Of a DNA stretch of 64,000 bases, positions 43,809 through 55,262 are shown one piece after another. Both the position numbers and the translations under genes were made by a program. The notes under the pieces were generated by a model. It worked only from the letters and a program-made list of their open reading frames with translations. It was not told the DNA's origin and ran no database searches. Origin of the DNA: Mycobacterium sp. ITM-2016-00317. GTDB lineage: Bacteria; Actinomycetota; Actinomycetes; Mycobacteriales; Mycobacteriaceae. The stretch lies in NCBI RefSeq assembly GCF_002968295.1, contig NZ_CP134399.1, forward strand, positions 4,154,001-4,218,000, given 5' to 3'. Within the stretch, counting starts at the first letter, position 1. Every line of letters begins with the position of its first letter.

Positions 43809-45455
43809 TTACTTCTTCGGGGCCGGCTTGCGGACCTTGACGGATTCCTTCTCGACGTCAGCCTCGTCCATCGCCTCGGCGCCGGCCTCGTTGACCACCA
43901 CCGAGCTGCCGTCGGTCGTCGAGAAGCCCTTCTTGAACTCGTTGATGACGTCGGTCAGCTTCTCCGCAGTCTCGTCGGAGAGCTTCTTCGTCTCGCGGAT
44001 CTCCTTGAGGATCTCCTCGTGCGAACCCTTCACATGCTCGAGCACTTCCTGCTCGAAGCGTGCGACGTCCTCGACGGGAACCGAATCCAGGTGGCCCTTG
44101 GTGCCGAGGAAGATCGCGACGACCTGATCCTCGACCGGGTACGGGGTGTACTGCGGCTGCTTCAGCAGCTCGACGAGGCGGGCACCGCGGTCCAGCTGCG
44201 CCTTCGAGGCGGCATCCAGATCCGAGGCGAACGCCGCGAACGACTCCAGCTCGCGATACTGCGACAGCTCCAAGCGGAGACTTCCTGCCACTTCCTTCAT
44301 TGCCTTGATCTGCGCGGCGCCACCGACGCGGGACACCGACACACCGACGTTGATGGCCGGCCGGACGCCCTGGTTGAACAGGTCGGACTCCAGGAAGCAC
44401 TGGCCGTCGGTGATCGAGATGACGTTGGTCGGGATGAACGCCGAGATGTCGTTGGCCTTGGTCTCGATGATCGGCAGACCCGTCATCGAACCACCACCGA
44501 GCTCATCGGACAGCTTCGCGCAACGCTCCAGCAGGCGAGAGTGCAGGTAGAAGACGTCACCGGGGAACGCCTCGCGGCCCGGAGGGCGACGCAGCAGCAG
44601 CGAGATCGCGCGGTAGGCGTCGGCCTGCTTGGACAGGTCGTCGAACACGATCAGCACGTGCTTGCCGTCGTACATCCAGTGCTGGCCGATGGCCGAACCG
44701 GTGTACGGGGCCAGCCACTTGAAGCCGGCGGCGTCCGAGGCGGGGGCCGCGACGATGGTGGTGTACTCCATCGCGCCGCCCTCTTCGAGGGCCCGCTTCA
44801 CCGAGGCGATCGTGGTGCCCTTCTGGCCGATCGCGACGTACACGCAGCGCACCTGCTGCTTCGGGTCGCCGGTCTCCCACGCCTCACGCTGGTTGAGGAT
44901 GGTGTCGACCGCGACGGCCGTCTTGCCGGTCTTGCGGTCGCCGATGATCAGCTGACGCTGGCCGCGGCCGATCGGGGTCTGGCTGTCGATGGCCTTGATG
45001 CCGGTCTGCAGCGGCTCGGAGACACCCTGACGCTGAACCACCGACGGCGCCTGGAGTTCCAGGGCGCGGCGGGTTTCGGCCTCGATGTCGCCCTGGCCGT
45101 CGATCGGCTGGCCGAGCGGGTTGATGACGCGACCGAGGAACGCATCCCCGACCGGGACCGAGAGAACCTCGCCGGTGCGCTTGACCTGCTGGCCTTCTTC
45201 GATCTTCGCGAAGTCACCGAGGATGACCGCGCCGATGCTGTGCTCGTCGAGGTTCAGTGCGACACCGAGGACGCCGCCGGGGAACTCCAGCAGTTCCTGG
45301 GTCATCACCGAGGGCAGACCCTCGACGTGGGCGATGCCGTCACCGGCGTCGATCACGGTGCCGACCTCTTCCCGCTCGTTGTCGGCGGTGAAGGAGGAGA
45401 CGTAGTCCTCGATCGCACCTTCGATGTCAGAAGCCGAGATTGTCAACTCTGCCAT
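43809..45455 (-). CDS. atpA: ATP synthase alpha subunit
   Basis: 548 residues, the non-catalytic nucleotide-binding F1 subunit. Walker A is [16 protein letters not shown] and the arginine-finger region is [15 protein letters not shown]. The last 30-odd residues (from about 510) form a charged extension not found in most bacteria, which mycobacteria are known to use to suppress ATP hydrolysis. The start is ATG 45455. Frame intact. Confidence 0.97.
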   Translation of the reverse strand: MAELTISASDIEGAIEDYVSSFTADNEREEVGTVIDAGDGIAHVEGLPSVMTQELLEFPGGVLGVALNLDEHSIGAVILGDFAKIEEGQQVKRTGEVLSVPVGDAFLGRVINPLGQPIDGQGDIEAETRRALELQAPSVVQRQGVSEPLQTGIKAIDSQTPIGRGQRQLIIGDRKTGKTAVAVDTILNQREAWETGDPKQQVRCVYVAIGQKGTTIASVKRALEEGGAMEYTTIVAAPASDAAGFKWLAPYTGSAIGQHWMYDGKHVLIVFDDLSKQADAYRAISLLLRRPPGREAFPGDVFYLHSRLLERCAKLSDELGGGSMTGLPIIETKANDISAFIPTNVISITDGQCFLESDLFNQGVRPAINVGVSVSRVGGAAQIKAMKEVAGSLRLELSQYRELESFAAFASDLDAASKAQLDRGARLVELLKQPQYTPYPVEDQVVAIFLGTKGHLDSVPVEDVARFEQEVLEHVKGSHEEILKEIRETKKLSDETAEKLTDVINEFKKGFSTTDGSSVVVNEAGAEAMDEADVEKESVKVRKPAPKK

Positions 45456-45503
45456 GGCTTTTCGTCCTGCCTTTGTGTTGTTACTGCGCGAGTTCTGGGG
45501 CGG

Positions 45504-46842
45504 TCAGTCCGGCAGCCCGGTGCGGGCCGCGGCCAACCGCGAAGAGATGGAGCCGTCGATGACCTCGTCACCGACCATGATCAGGAGCCCACCGAGGACC
45601 TCGGGGTCGACCTTCGAGCTGGATCGACACCGGGGTGCCGTAGATCCGGCTCAGCACCTCGGTCAACCGGGTGCGCTGCGAATCGGAGAGGTCGGCTGCG
45701 GCGGTGACCTCGGCGACGGCCTCACCGCGCCGGGCGACCGCAAGCTCCGCCAGGTCGTTGACCGCGGAGTCGGCGGTTTCGCCGCGCAGCAGTTCGACCG
45801 TCTGGATCAGCAGGGCCTTGGCGGTGTCGTTGACGCCGTCGCCGCCGTCGAGGATCTTCGTCAGCAGCGCCACACGCTTCTCGGCGGGCACCACGGTGTC
45901 GGTCAGCAGCCGGCTCAGCTCGGGCTGCGAGTCGAGCACGCGGCTGAACCGGAAAAGCTGGTCCTCGACCTCTTCGCTCTGACCGTCACGCTCGGCGCGG
46001 ACCAGCAGCGCCAGCCTGGCGACGTGCTCGATCGCGTCGATCAAGTTCGCCTCAGTGGACCAGCGTTGCGCCACAGCGGTCTTCAGCAGATCCTGTGTCG
46101 CGGCGTCGACCTTGCCGTCGAACAACCGGTCGACCAGCCGCTCCTTGGCCGAGGGGTCCTCGGCGGGCTCGGCGAGATGCTTGTTCAGCGTCGTCTGATC
46201 CAGCAGCAGCGTGGCCACCGCGGAGAGATCGTTGGCGAGGGTGGCCAGGCTTGCGGCGTCGGCGCCCTCGGCGAGCGACTCGAACTTCTTGACCAGCTCG
46301 GCCAGCGCTTCACGGCTCGCGGCGCGCAGGTTCACCGTCGCGCCCGCCTCCAGCACCGAGGAGGACGGAGCCATCGCATCCAGCTCGTCCAGGAACCGGT
46401 CCACGGTCGACGACTGTGCGGCCGGATCGGAGACGTAGTTGCGGACGATCTCCGTGGCCTTCTCCACCGATTCCTCACCGAGGCCGCTGCGCAGCTGCCG
46501 GATGAGTTGCTGACGCATCAGCTGAACCTGCTGGGCACCTTGGGCTTTGATCCGCTCGGCCTCGGCGTCGGCCTGCTCGGCCAGCTGTGAGGTGATCCGC
46601 TCCGAGTCCTGGCGTGCTTCCGCGGCGACCTTGGCCCCCGCCGCCTTCGCGTCCTCGACCGCCTTGGCGTGCATCGCGTCGGCGTCGGCGAGCTTCTTGC
46701 TGGCCTCGGCACTCTCGGCGAGCGCGACCCGGATCGCCTCCTGCTGGCGCTGCATCAGCCCCTTCACAGGCGGCACGACCCACTTGACGATGATGAACAC
46801 GATGACGGCGAAGCCGATCAGCTGTCCGATGAAGATCGACAT
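45504..46842 (-). CDS. atpH: ATP synthase b-delta fusion subunit, frameshift near C-terminus
   Basis: A mycobacterial-type fusion: a second b-like peripheral-stalk helix ([21 protein letters not shown], then a long coiled coil) followed by a delta domain ([28 protein letters not shown] to the end). It starts at ATG 46842, directly after the atpF stop. The reading frame breaks at about 45610-45615, where one base is in excess after VSIQLE; the expected ending ([20 protein letters not shown] to LPD and TGA at 45504-45506) is in another frame. As written it would stop at 45568. The gene is essential in mycobacteria, so this is almost certainly a sequencing indel. Confidence 0.88.
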
Positions 46843-47343
46843 CTAACGACTCCCACCTGAATTCACGTCGACGCCCAGGATCCGGCTGGCCAGCGTCGCG
46901 GACAGGCCGTCGACGGAGGACTCCAGATCCGACCGAGCGGCCGAACCTTGTTGCGACAACTGCTGGTCCGCGGCGCTCAGCGTCTCGGCGACCTCGCCAC
47001 TGGCCGCCGACCGCTTCTCGTCGACCACCTGGCGACCCGCGACACGGGCCTCATCGCGGATCGACGAAGCCTCGCTGCGGGCGTCGGCCATTGTCTTTTC
47101 GTAGTCCGCCTGTGCCGCCGCGACCTGTTCGGCCGACTTGCGGTTGTCGGCGGCAGTCTTGGCCAGCATCGCCTCGCGCTCGGCCAGGACCTTGCTGATC
47201 GGCGGCACCACCCATTTCGAGATCACGCCGAGCACGATCAGGAAGATGAGCAGCACGGCGAAGAAGGTGCCGTTGGGGATCAGGAAGTTACTGGTCCCTC
47301 CGCCTTCTTCGGCGGCGACGATAGAAGTGGTGAGTTCACCCAT
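46843..47343 (-). CDS. atpF: ATP synthase b subunit
   Basis: 166 residues: a short leader, one membrane helix ([22 protein letters not shown]) and a long charged coiled coil that forms half of the peripheral stalk with the b-like part of AtpH. The start is ATG 47343, nine bases downstream of the atpE stop. The stop codon directly abuts the atpH start. Confidence 0.93.
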   Translation of the reverse strand: MGELTTSIVAAEEGGGTSNFLIPNGTFFAVLLIFLIVLGVISKWVVPPISKVLAEREAMLAKTAADNRKSAEQVAAAQADYEKTMADARSEASSIRDEARVAGRQVVDEKRSAASGEVAETLSAADQQLSQQGSAARSDLESSVDGLSATLASRILGVDVNSGGSR

Positions 47344-47352
47344 GCCGGTGGA

Positions 47353-47721
<369 letters not shown>

Positions 47722-48495
47722 TCAGTGTTCGTCGTCGTGGTCCAGTTCCATCGACTGGCTGAAGTACAGGATCGTCAGCAGCGAGAAGATGAAGGCCTGA
47801 ATCAGGCCGACGAACAAGTCGAACGTCTTCCACACGGCGTTCGGGAACCACTGGATGTACCAGGGGAACATCGCGATCAGCGCCACCAGGATGCCGCCCG
47901 CGAAGATGTTGCCGAAAAGTCGCAGTGCCAGCGAGATGGGCTTCGCAAGCTCCTCGACGATGTTGATCGGCGCGAGGAACGCGACGTGGCCCTTCACGAC
48001 CTTGATCGGGTGGCCGATGATGCCGCGACGCCAGATACCCGCGGCGTGGTAGCAGATGAACACGAACAGGGCCAGCGCGAGCACGAAGTTGATGTCGGAG
48101 GCCGGCGGCTTGTAGAGCTCGCCCGCGGCGCCGTCGGAACCGCCGTACTGCCACGGCAGCACCGCAAGCCAGTTGGAGATCAGGATGAAGACGAAGATCG
48201 CGACCGACAGCGGCAGCACGAACGGCGCCACCTTCATGCCGATCGAGCCTTCGATCTGCTGGCGCATCTGAATCGTCAGGGCTTCCCAGAACAACTGCAC
48301 GCCGCCGGGCACACCCGTCGCGGTGACCTTGGACTTCAGGTAGAACGCCAGTGCGATGACGATCAGGCCCGTGACCGCGGTGGCCAGAATCGTGTCGCCG
48401 TTGAACGTCATGCCGAACAGCTCGAACACCATCGTGTGATGCCCGACGTGGATGGCGGCGCCACCTTCCTCTGCGGCGAGGATGGATTCGGTCAT
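47722..48495 (-). CDS. atpB: ATP synthase a subunit
   Basis: 257 residues with five to six membrane helices. The proton-channel arginine is expected in the helix [20 protein letters not shown]. The start is ATG 48495 ([12 protein letters not shown]). It is 108 bases from atpE and 48 bases from the upstream AtpI-like gene. Forms the stator half-channels against the c ring. Confidence 0.95.
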   Translation of the reverse strand: MTESILAAEEGGAAIHVGHHTMVFELFGMTFNGDTILATAVTGLIVIALAFYLKSKVTATGVPGGVQLFWEALTIQMRQQIEGSIGMKVAPFVLPLSVAIFVFILISNWLAVLPWQYGGSDGAAGELYKPPASDINFVLALALFVFICYHAAGIWRRGIIGHPIKVVKGHVAFLAPINIVEELAKPISLALRLFGNIFAGGILVALIAMFPWYIQWFPNAVWKTFDLFVGLIQAFIFSLLTILYFSQSMELDHDDEH

Positions 48496-48543
48496 CGTCC
48501 CTGTCTTCTCTCCATTGAGTCCAGCCGGTTCATGTAGCTCAGA

Positions 48544-48990
48544 TCAATCCTTCGAATCCGTGTCGAGCACGTTGAGTCCGTCGCGGCGGATCTTCTTCAT
48601 CACCGGGATGCTCGTGCTCAGCACGAGCAGTGCCTGGAAAATCGCCAGCCCGAACAGCACGGCGAGCCCGCCGTGCTGACGGAACACGAACGCGACGGTG
48701 AGGGCGATGGCGGTGATGACCAGCAGCCGGGTGGCCGAGTTCACCGCCATCTTCTTCTTGAGGGGGTGTTCCTCGGCGGTGATGGACTCGACGGCCCGAC
48801 GCACCAGCAGGGCGTTGACCAGTCCCAGACCGAGGCCGACACCGAAGAATGCGCCGAAGAGGATGTTGCCGGTGAATCCTGAGGCCAGCAGCGCGACCGC
48901 GGTCAGCGCGAGGCATACGATCAGCAGACGGACGGGACGGAAAGCAACGGACGGGAACACCAACGGCGCGTCTTGCGCAGGCGTCGTCAC
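48544..48990 (-). CDS. AtpI-like small membrane protein (Rv1303-like)
   Basis: 148 residues with four hydrophobic helices ([72 protein letters not shown]). By position and topology it is the actinobacterial counterpart of AtpI, an assembly helper for the c ring. The start is GTG 48990. First gene of the atp operon. Confidence 0.82.
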   Translation of the reverse strand: MTTPAQDAPLVFPSVAFRPVRLLIVCLALTAVALLASGFTGNILFGAFFGVGLGLGLVNALLVRRAVESITAEEHPLKKKMAVNSATRLLVITAIALTVAFVFRQHGGLAVLFGLAIFQALLVLSTSIPVMKKIRRDGLNVLDTDSKD

Positions 48991-49269
48991 TGCTTCACCT
49001 CAATCCGGCGGTCGTCGAGCATCGATGGGGTCTTCCCGCGGTTCCTGTGCGTGGCGCCCGTAGCGTATCGGAGGGCGTCGGGCGCGCTGGAATCACCCAA
49101 GGGGTTGCTCCCTGTTTCTGTCGAAATGTGGTCTGATTGTCGTTCGTCATGCCAGTCCGAGCGATGCTCTGATCGATGCCATCGAACCGCTCGGAGGCCG
49201 GCAACCCGGGAGGTCTTTCGGGTTCTCATGAAACCCTAACACATGGTGAGGGCCCTAAAAGAGGCCCTA
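48991..49269 (-). other. atp operon upstream region with two hairpins
   Basis: 279 bases without a convincing gene. On the wecA side, AGGGCC/GGCCCT (49249-49268, 8-base loop) directly follows the wecA stop and may end its transcript. AACCCG/CGGGTT (49203-49224) is a second small hairpin. The atp promoter must lie here; I see only weak candidates such as TACGCT near 49062 on the minus strand. Confidence 0.45.
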
Positions 49270-50487
49270 CTACTTTTTGTCGTACATCCCGTCCGGTGCT
49301 TCGTTCCGGCGTCCCAGCAACGGGATCAGCGTCACCACGATGGCGATCACGACCGCGCCCGCCATCACCGCTCCGGTGTGCCGGGGATCGAAGAAGATCG
49401 TGCTCGCGGCGCCCAGTGCGGCGATGCCCACCCACAAGTAGATGAGCAGCACGACGCGCCGATGGGAGTGGCCGATCTCGAGCAGCCGGTGGTGCAGGTG
49501 CATCTTGTCGGGGCTGAACGGACTCAGGCCCTTGCGGGTGCGCCGGATGATGGCCAGCAGCATGTCCAGCGCGGGCACCAGCACCACCGCCACCACCAGC
49601 AGGAACGGTGACAGCAGCGCGAACACGTCGCGGGCGCCGTAGGCGGTCTGCGAGATGGGGCCTGCGGCGGTGGTCGACGCGGCGGCCAGCATCAGCCCGA
49701 TCAGCATCGAGCCGGAGTCACCCATGAAGATCCGCGCCTTGTGGAAGTTGTGCGGCAGGAACCCCAGACAGGCCCCGGCGAGCACCACCGAGATCACCGC
49801 AGGCGGATAGAACAGCACGTCGCCGCCGTGGTCGCGGAGCAGCCCGACCGAGAACATGCAGATCGCCGATGCGGTGATCAGGCCGAGACCGGCCGCCAGC
49901 CCGTCGAGGCCGTCGACGAAGTTCATCGCGTTGACCAGCGCGACGGTGAACGCCAGCGTCAGCAGGATGGATGCGACCTGGTCGAGCACGATGGTGCCGA
50001 CGCCGCCGATCGGGATGTAGAGCACGCTCCAGGCCACGCCCATGGTCACCAGCACGCTGGCGGCGGTGATCTGGCCGGCGAACTTGGTCAGCGCGTCGAG
50101 TCCCCACCGGTCGTCGATGAGGCCGACCACCATGATCAGCCCGCCGGCGACGACGACCGCGGGGATCCCCGACGAGTACACGAAGCCGCGGGTCAGGGCG
50201 GGCAGCTGCGAGGCCAGCAGCACGGCGGCGACGACGCCGATGTACATCGCCAGGCCGCCCATGCGCGGGATCGGCTGCAGGTGCACGTCGCGTTCCCGGG
50301 GGTAGGCCACCGCTCCCCAGCGGGTCGCGAGCACCCGTACCCATCCGGTGGCCAGGTAGGTGATGATCGCCGCGGTCAGCCCGACCAGCGCGAGTTCGCG
50401 CAGCGGGACCCCGGCCCCGCGGTCGGAGAGCGCCAGGAGGCTCTCCCCTGCCTGCGCGACGGTCTCGGTCGCTGAACCCAGGTGCAC
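49270..50487 (-). CDS. wecA: Decaprenyl-phosphate GlcNAc-1-phosphate transferase
   Basis: Starts the linker unit of arabinogalactan by moving GlcNAc-1-phosphate to decaprenyl phosphate at the inner membrane. 405 residues with about eleven membrane helices. The cytosolic catalytic motifs are DDRWGLDALTKF (Asp-Asp), NFVDGLDGLAAG and HHRLLEIGHSHRR. YPRERDVHLQPIPRMGGLAM is the conserved N-terminal loop. I choose GTG 50487 by length against Rv1302; a TTG at 50502 overlapping the tsaC stop is also possible. Same strand as tsaC, prmC and prfA. Confidence 0.9.
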   Translation of the reverse strand: MHLGSATETVAQAGESLLALSDRGAGVPLRELALVGLTAAIITYLATGWVRVLATRWGAVAYPRERDVHLQPIPRMGGLAMYIGVVAAVLLASQLPALTRGFVYSSGIPAVVVAGGLIMVVGLIDDRWGLDALTKFAGQITAASVLVTMGVAWSVLYIPIGGVGTIVLDQVASILLTLAFTVALVNAMNFVDGLDGLAAGLGLITASAICMFSVGLLRDHGGDVLFYPPAVISVVLAGACLGFLPHNFHKARIFMGDSGSMLIGLMLAAASTTAAGPISQTAYGARDVFALLSPFLLVVAVVLVPALDMLLAIIRRTRKGLSPFSPDKMHLHHRLLEIGHSHRRVVLLIYLWVGIAALGAASTIFFDPRHTGAVMAGAVVIAIVVTLIPLLGRRNEAPDGMYDKK

Positions 50488-50498
50488 GGAATTCCAGC

Positions 50499-51161
50499 TC
50501 AATCCGGGAGCGGGCTGAGGGTCGAGGCGTCGACACCCAGGACGTCGGCGATCGCCGCGGTCGTCACCGGGCCCTCCCGCAGCACCCTCGGATGCGCGCC
50601 GGTGAGGTCGACGATGGTGGACGCGGCCTGCTGCTGGGCGGGACCGCCGTCGAGGTAGACCTCCACGAGGTCGCCGAGCTGCTCCTGAGCCTGCGCGGCG
50701 GTGACGGCGGCGGGCCGGCCGGAGATGTTGGCGCTGGACACCGCCATCGGGCCGACCTCGCGCAGCAGATCGATGGCCACGGGGTGCAGCGGCATCCGCA
50801 GCATCACGGTGCCGTTCGCGTCGCCGAGGTCCCACTGCAGCGACGGCGCCTGGTGGACCACCAGGCTCAGCGCGCCGGGCCAGAACGCGCGGATCAGTTC
50901 CTTGGCGCTGTTGGGCACCGAGTACACCAGCCCCTGGATGGTGTGCCAGGAACCGACGAGCACCGGCACGGGCATGTTCCTGCCACGGCCCTTGGCCGCC
51001 AGCAGCGCCGCGACCGCCTCGCCGTCGAACGCGTCGGCGCCGATCCCGTAGACGGTGTCGGTCGGCATCACGACCAGGCGCCCGCCCTTGAGTGCGCTGA
51101 CCGCCGACGCGATACCGGTCTCGCGCTGTGCCGGATCCGTGCAGTCGAACATCTCGGTCAT
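50499..51161 (-). CDS. L-threonylcarbamoyladenylate synthase
   Basis: Makes the intermediate for the universal t6A modification of tRNAs reading ANN codons, from threonine, bicarbonate and ATP. 220 residues, YrdC/Sua5 fold: the KGRGRNMPVPVLV segment carries the basic substrate-binding residues, GDANGTVMLRMP and SSANISGRPAA are also typical, and the end is STIVDLTGAHPRVLREG. It has no separate Sua5 domain, so it is of the short TsaC type. The start is ATG 51161. Confidence 0.92.
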   Translation of the reverse strand: MTEMFDCTDPAQRETGIASAVSALKGGRLVVMPTDTVYGIGADAFDGEAVAALLAAKGRGRNMPVPVLVGSWHTIQGLVYSVPNSAKELIRAFWPGALSLVVHQAPSLQWDLGDANGTVMLRMPLHPVAIDLLREVGPMAVSSANISGRPAAVTAAQAQEQLGDLVEVYLDGGPAQQQAASTIVDLTGAHPRVLREGPVTTAAIADVLGVDASTLSPLPD

Positions 51162-51206
51162 TTGCGATCCGCCTTCGCTTCTCGCTGGGTCACGGGAATC
51201 AGCCTC

Positions 51207-52061
51207 TCACCCGGCCCGCACCGCGGTCACGAAGCGTGGCCGGCCGGTGAGGTCGTGTCGGGCGGTGACGTCGACGAATCGGCCGGACCCGGTGAACGCC
51301 GCGACGGTGCGCTCCGAGGTGGTGTCGTCGTGCTCGACCGCGCAGCGCCCGCCGGGGCGCAACAGGCGGGCCGCCACCTCGACGATCCGGTCGATCACCA
51401 CCATTCCGTCCGGGCCGCCGAACAACGCGTGGGCCGGATCGTGCTCGGCCACCTCGGGTTCGAGCCGCGCGTCGGCCGGGATGTAGGGCGGGTTGGCGAC
51501 GAGCAGGTCGGCGGTGCCGTCGAGTTCGGCGAGCACGTCATCGGCGGTGACGTCGGCGCGCAGCACCGTCACCGGCGTGCCTTCGGTGTTGCGCCGCGCG
51601 TAGGCGAGCGCGGCGTCGGAGTCGTCGACCGCGGTGACGGTCGCGGCCGGGAACCCGGCGGACAGCGCCAGCGCCAGCGCCGCCGACCCGGTGCACAGGT
51701 CGACGATCCGGGGGCGCTCCGGAAGCCGTTGCGCCAGAGCCCATTCCAGTAGAGCCTCGGTTTCGGGGCGCGGGATGAACACGCCGGGACCGACGTGCAC
51801 GGTGACGGGTCCGAACGCCGCGGTGCCGGTCAGGTGTTGCAGCGGCACGCGTTCGGCTCGGCGGGCCACCAGGGCACCGAAGCGCGCGGCGAAGCCGTCG
51901 TCGGGGCTGACGAACGCGACCCGGCCGCGCTGGGTTCCCGCCACGTGCGCGGCCAGCAGTTCCGCGTCGACCCGCGGCGACCCGACACCGGCCGAGGCCA
52001 GCACCTCGGCGGCGTCGTCGATCAGCTGACGCATCGTCACCGGCCGGTCGGCTAGGTTCAC
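51207..52061 (-). CDS. prmC: Peptide chain release factor N5-glutamine methyltransferase
   Basis: Methylates the GGQ glutamine of release factors RF1 and RF2 using S-adenosylmethionine. 284 residues: an N-terminal helical domain, then a Rossmann methyltransferase with [15 protein letters not shown] (SAM loop) and the catalytic NPPYIP. I use GTG 52061, which overlaps the prfA stop as GTGA; ATG 52034 is an internal alternative. The adjacent prfA encodes its substrate. Confidence 0.91.
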   Translation of the reverse strand: MNLADRPVTMRQLIDDAAEVLASAGVGSPRVDAELLAAHVAGTQRGRVAFVSPDDGFAARFGALVARRAERVPLQHLTGTAAFGPVTVHVGPGVFIPRPETEALLEWALAQRLPERPRIVDLCTGSAALALALSAGFPAATVTAVDDSDAALAYARRNTEGTPVTVLRADVTADDVLAELDGTADLLVANPPYIPADARLEPEVAEHDPAHALFGGPDGMVVIDRIVEVAARLLRPGGRCAVEHDDTTSERTVAAFTGSGRFVDVTARHDLTGRPRFVTAVRAG

Positions 52062-53131
52062 GTGTTCTGCAACCGCGCTTGCCTGTCCGCCGCGGCCAGC
52101 GCGTCGAACAGCGGGTCGAGGTCGCCGTCGAGCACCTGGTCGAGGTTGTGGGCCTTGTAGTTGATCCGGTGGTCGGCGATCCGGTTCTCCGGATAGTTGT
52201 ACGTGCGGATCCGCTCGCTGCGGTCGACGGTGCGGATCTGGCTGGCCCGGTCCGCCGACGCGTCGGCCTGCGCCTGCTCCTCCTGGAGCGCCTGCAGCCG
52301 CGCGGCCAGCACCTGCATGGCCCGCGCCTTGTTCTGCAGCTGGGACCGCTCGTTCTGGCAGGTCACGACGATGCCGGTGGGTAGATGGGTGATGCGCACC
52401 GCGGAGTCGGTGGTGTTGACGCCCTGGCCGCCCTTGCCCGACGAGCGGTACACGTCGATGCGCAGATCGGACTCGTCGATCTGGACCTGTTCGACTTCCT
52501 CGGGCTCGGGGTAGACCAGCACCCCGGCGGCCGAGGTGTGCACCCGTCCCTGCGATTCGGTGACGGGGACCCGCTGCACGCGGTGCACGCCGCCTTCGAA
52601 CTTCAGCCGCGACCACACCCCGTCGGCCGAATCACCCTTGCTGGCGATCGACAGCGTCGCGTCCTTGTAGCCGCCGAGATCGGAGGTGGTCTCCCCCAGC
52701 ATCGTGACCGTCCAGCCGTGCCGCTCGGCGTAGCGGATGTACATCCGGGCCAGGTCCGCGGCGAACAGCGCGGATTCCTCCCCGCCCTCGCCGGACTTGA
52801 CCTCCAGCACGATGTCGTCGGCGTCATGCGGATCACGCGGGGCCAGCAGGTCGGTCAGCGCGGTGTCCAGCTCGGTCACCTTGGCGCTGAGTTCGTCGAC
52901 CTCGGCGGCGAAGGAGGAGTCGTCGGCCGCGAGTTCGCGCGCCGCCTCCAGGTCACCGCGGGCGGTCTCGAGCTTGCGGTAGGTCGCGACGATCGGCGAC
53001 ACCTGGGCGAACCGCCGGCCCACCTTGCGGGCGGTGGCCGCGTCGGCATGCAGCTCAGGATCGGAAAGGCGCTGTTCCAGCTCGGCATACTCGGCGAGAA
53101 TCGCCTCGATCGCCGGTGCGGCCTCGGTCAT
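52058..53131 (-). CDS. prfA: Peptide chain release factor 1
   Basis: Recognises UAA and UAG stop codons and triggers peptide release. 357 residues. The catalytic GGQ lies in [21 protein letters not shown], and the codon-recognition region includes the PxT-type motif in [17 protein letters not shown]. The start is ATG 53131. Overlaps prmC by four bases, so both are made together. Confidence 0.96.
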   Translation of the reverse strand: MTEAAPAIEAILAEYAELEQRLSDPELHADAATARKVGRRFAQVSPIVATYRKLETARGDLEAARELAADDSSFAAEVDELSAKVTELDTALTDLLAPRDPHDADDIVLEVKSGEGGEESALFAADLARMYIRYAERHGWTVTMLGETTSDLGGYKDATLSIASKGDSADGVWSRLKFEGGVHRVQRVPVTESQGRVHTSAAGVLVYPEPEEVEQVQIDESDLRIDVYRSSGKGGQGVNTTDSAVRITHLPTGIVVTCQNERSQLQNKARAMQVLAARLQALQEEQAQADASADRASQIRTVDRSERIRTYNYPENRIADHRINYKAHNLDQVLDGDLDPLFDALAAADRQARLQNT

Positions 53132-53221
53132 CTCGCCTCCTCAACTGTCCTGTGTCTACCCCGGTGCGCGAAACGGCGCCCGGCCTGTGCCTGAGCAACA
53201 GAGCGGGCGCCGTTCGGACGG

Positions 53222-53446
53222 CTACTTGTCGGCAGTCGTCTTGCGCTTGCCGTAGCGCTTCTCGAAACGTGCGACGCGGCCGCCACTGTCGAGGATCTTC
53301 TGCTTGCCGGTGTAGAACGGGTGGCACTGCGAGCAGACCTCGACAGTGATGTTCCCACTCTGCTTGGTGCTGCGGGTGGTGAAGCTCGCACCACAACCAC
53401 ACAGCACGGTGGTCTCGACGTAGTCAGGATGAATGCCTGATTTCAT
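53222..53446 (-). CDS. rpmE: 50S ribosomal protein L31
   Basis: 74 residues. [22 protein letters not shown] and [13 protein letters not shown] give the zinc-binding cysteines of the C+ form, the version made when zinc is sufficient. The start is ATG 53446. In M. tuberculosis rpmE is next to rho; here a three-gene insert separates them. Confidence 0.96.
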   Translation of the reverse strand: MKSGIHPDYVETTVLCGCGASFTTRSTKQSGNITVEVCSQCHPFYTGKQKILDSGGRVARFEKRYGKRKTTADK

Positions 53447-53580
53447 GGTTTCCTCTTCGATCGTGGGGTCCGGGTCGCCCTTCCCGTACCGGGAGGCTGC
53501 GGCGTGAACCGGAACCGAGGTGACGGCGGTAAATTATGCCAGTTCAACCGCCAGCAGCCTAAACGCCCGTTCGGGGCTCG

Positions 53581-55158
53581 CTATTCCTGAGCCACGGTCA
53601 GGTAGGTCTTGCCATCGCGGCGCCACAGCGTCCGGCCCGCCGGTTCGGTCCCCATCGCGACGAGTTCCCGCTTGAGCACCTTGTTGGTCGCGGTGCTGGG
53701 CAGGTCCTCGGCGATCCACACATGGCGCGGCCAGGCCTTCGGCGACAGGTCCGGCTGGGCTTCCAGGAACCGGGCGAACTCGTCCGGGGTCAGCGTCGCG
53801 TCGTCCTGCAACACGATCGCGGCCATCACCTGGTCGCCGACGAATTCGTCGGGCACCGGGTAGACCGCCACCATGCTCAGCGCCGGCAGCCTGATCAGGA
53901 TCCGCTCGATCGGCGCGGAGGTCATGTTCTCGCCGTCCACCCGCATCCAGTCGGCGGTGCGGCCTGCGAGGTAGATCCAGCCGTCGGCGTCGCGGTAGGC
54001 CAGGTCGCCGGACCAGAACATGCCGTGACGCATCCGGTCATCGGTGGCGTCGGGGTCGTTGTAGTAGCCCGCGAACATGCCCGCGCCCTGGGTGTTGACC
54101 AGCTCCCCGACCGCGTCGTCGGCGTTGCGCAGCGCGCCGTGTTCGTCGAACTGGGCGACCGCGCACTCGGTCAGCGTCTCGGAGTGGTAGATGGCCACCC
54201 CGGGGAAGCCCTTGCCGATGGAGCCGGGCGGGCAGCCGTCCTCGCGGGTGACCGTCACCGCGTTCTCGGTGGAGCCGAAGCCGTCCCAGACCTGGCACCC
54301 GAACCGGCGGGAGAACTCGGCGATGTCCCGGTCGGTGGCCTCGTTGCCGAACGCGACCCGCAGCGCGTTGTCGACGTCGTCGGGCCGTTCCGGCCGGGCC
54401 AGGATGTAGGCCAGCGGCTTGCCGACGTAGTTCATGTACGTCACGCCGTAGCGGCGCACGTCGGCGAGGAAGCGCGACGCGCTGAACTGCGCGGGCGCCA
54501 TCGCGGCGCCGGCGTTGACCGCGACCGCCCAGCCGGCGAGCACCGCGTTGCTGTGGAACAGCGGCATGGACAGGTAGCAGACGTCGTCGGGGCCCAGCTG
54601 GTAGCGGCCGACCAGCGCAGCGCCGGCCAGCAGCACCATCGCGTGCATCATCTTCACGGCTTTCGGGTCGCCGCTGGTGCCGGAGGTGAAGATCAGCATG
54701 AAGGTGTCGGTGGCGGTGACCTCCCGGTGCGGGGTCAGGGCCCCGGCCTGCGCGGTGAGCTCCGTCCACTGCGGGGTGCCCACCTCGAACACGCGTACCC
54801 CGGCCAGGTCCACACCGTCGAGAAGGGCCCGGTGGGCGCCGTCGGTGAGCAGGAACTGGCAGTCGGCCCGGCGGATGTCGCGGGCCAGCGCCTGGCCGCG
54901 GCGGGTGTTGTTGATGCCGCACACGACGTAGCCGCCGAGTCCCGCCGCGGCGATTGCGGTCAGCATGTCGGGGGTGTTGCCGAGCAGCACCCCGACGTGC
55001 AGCGGGCGGTCCGGGTCCGCGGCGCCGATCAGCGCGGCTGCCTGGGCGGCAGCCTGGTCGAGGTGCTCCCGCCAGGTCCAGGTACGCCCCTCGTAGGTCA
55101 CCGCGACGCCGTCGCTGTCCATGCGCTCCCGCAGTAGCTGCTGCACCGTCTCGGTCAA
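53581..55158 (-). CDS. Fatty-acyl-CoA ligase (FadD1/FadD17-like)
   Basis: 525 residues. Activates a carboxylic acid to its acyl-CoA through an acyl-adenylate. Motifs: the AMP-binding loop LIFTSGTSGDPKAVK, GFGSTENAVTVTRE, the hinge SGDLAYRDADGWIYLAGRTADWMRVDGEN, and the C-terminal ATNKVLKREL lysine. Similar to FadD1/FadD17, which work in lipid or steroid breakdown. It starts at TTG 55158 (MTETVQQLL), giving the family N-terminus; no good ATG is nearby. Divergent from a TetR gene that may repress it. Part of a segment not found between rpmE and rho in M. tuberculosis. Confidence 0.87.
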   Translation of the reverse strand: MTETVQQLLRERMDSDGVAVTYEGRTWTWREHLDQAAAQAAALIGAADPDRPLHVGVLLGNTPDMLTAIAAAGLGGYVVCGINNTRRGQALARDIRRADCQFLLTDGAHRALLDGVDLAGVRVFEVGTPQWTELTAQAGALTPHREVTATDTFMLIFTSGTSGDPKAVKMMHAMVLLAGAALVGRYQLGPDDVCYLSMPLFHSNAVLAGWAVAVNAGAAMAPAQFSASRFLADVRRYGVTYMNYVGKPLAYILARPERPDDVDNALRVAFGNEATDRDIAEFSRRFGCQVWDGFGSTENAVTVTREDGCPPGSIGKGFPGVAIYHSETLTECAVAQFDEHGALRNADDAVGELVNTQGAGMFAGYYNDPDATDDRMRHGMFWSGDLAYRDADGWIYLAGRTADWMRVDGENMTSAPIERILIRLPALSMVAVYPVPDEFVGDQVMAAIVLQDDATLTPDEFARFLEAQPDLSPKAWPRHVWIAEDLPSTATNKVLKRELVAMGTEPAGRTLWRRDGKTYLTVAQE

Positions 55159-55262
55159 CGCGCCCCACCCTCCCCCACGTGATGAACAGATCGAAAGAGT
55201 TGTCTACTGCCGCACCGCGCGAAGCGTACCTCAGCCCTGGCGGTCGCTTCGTTTGCGAAGAT

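Noticed and set aside
48991..49269. Short frames (about 80 residues) upstream of the atp operon
   Set aside because: No ribosome site or resemblance to any family; the region more likely holds the atp promoter and the wecA transcript end.
55247..55260. CTTCG-TTTG-CGAAG inverted repeat before the second tetR
   Set aside because: Five-base arms are too short to distinguish from chance in this GC-rich region; no second half-site.
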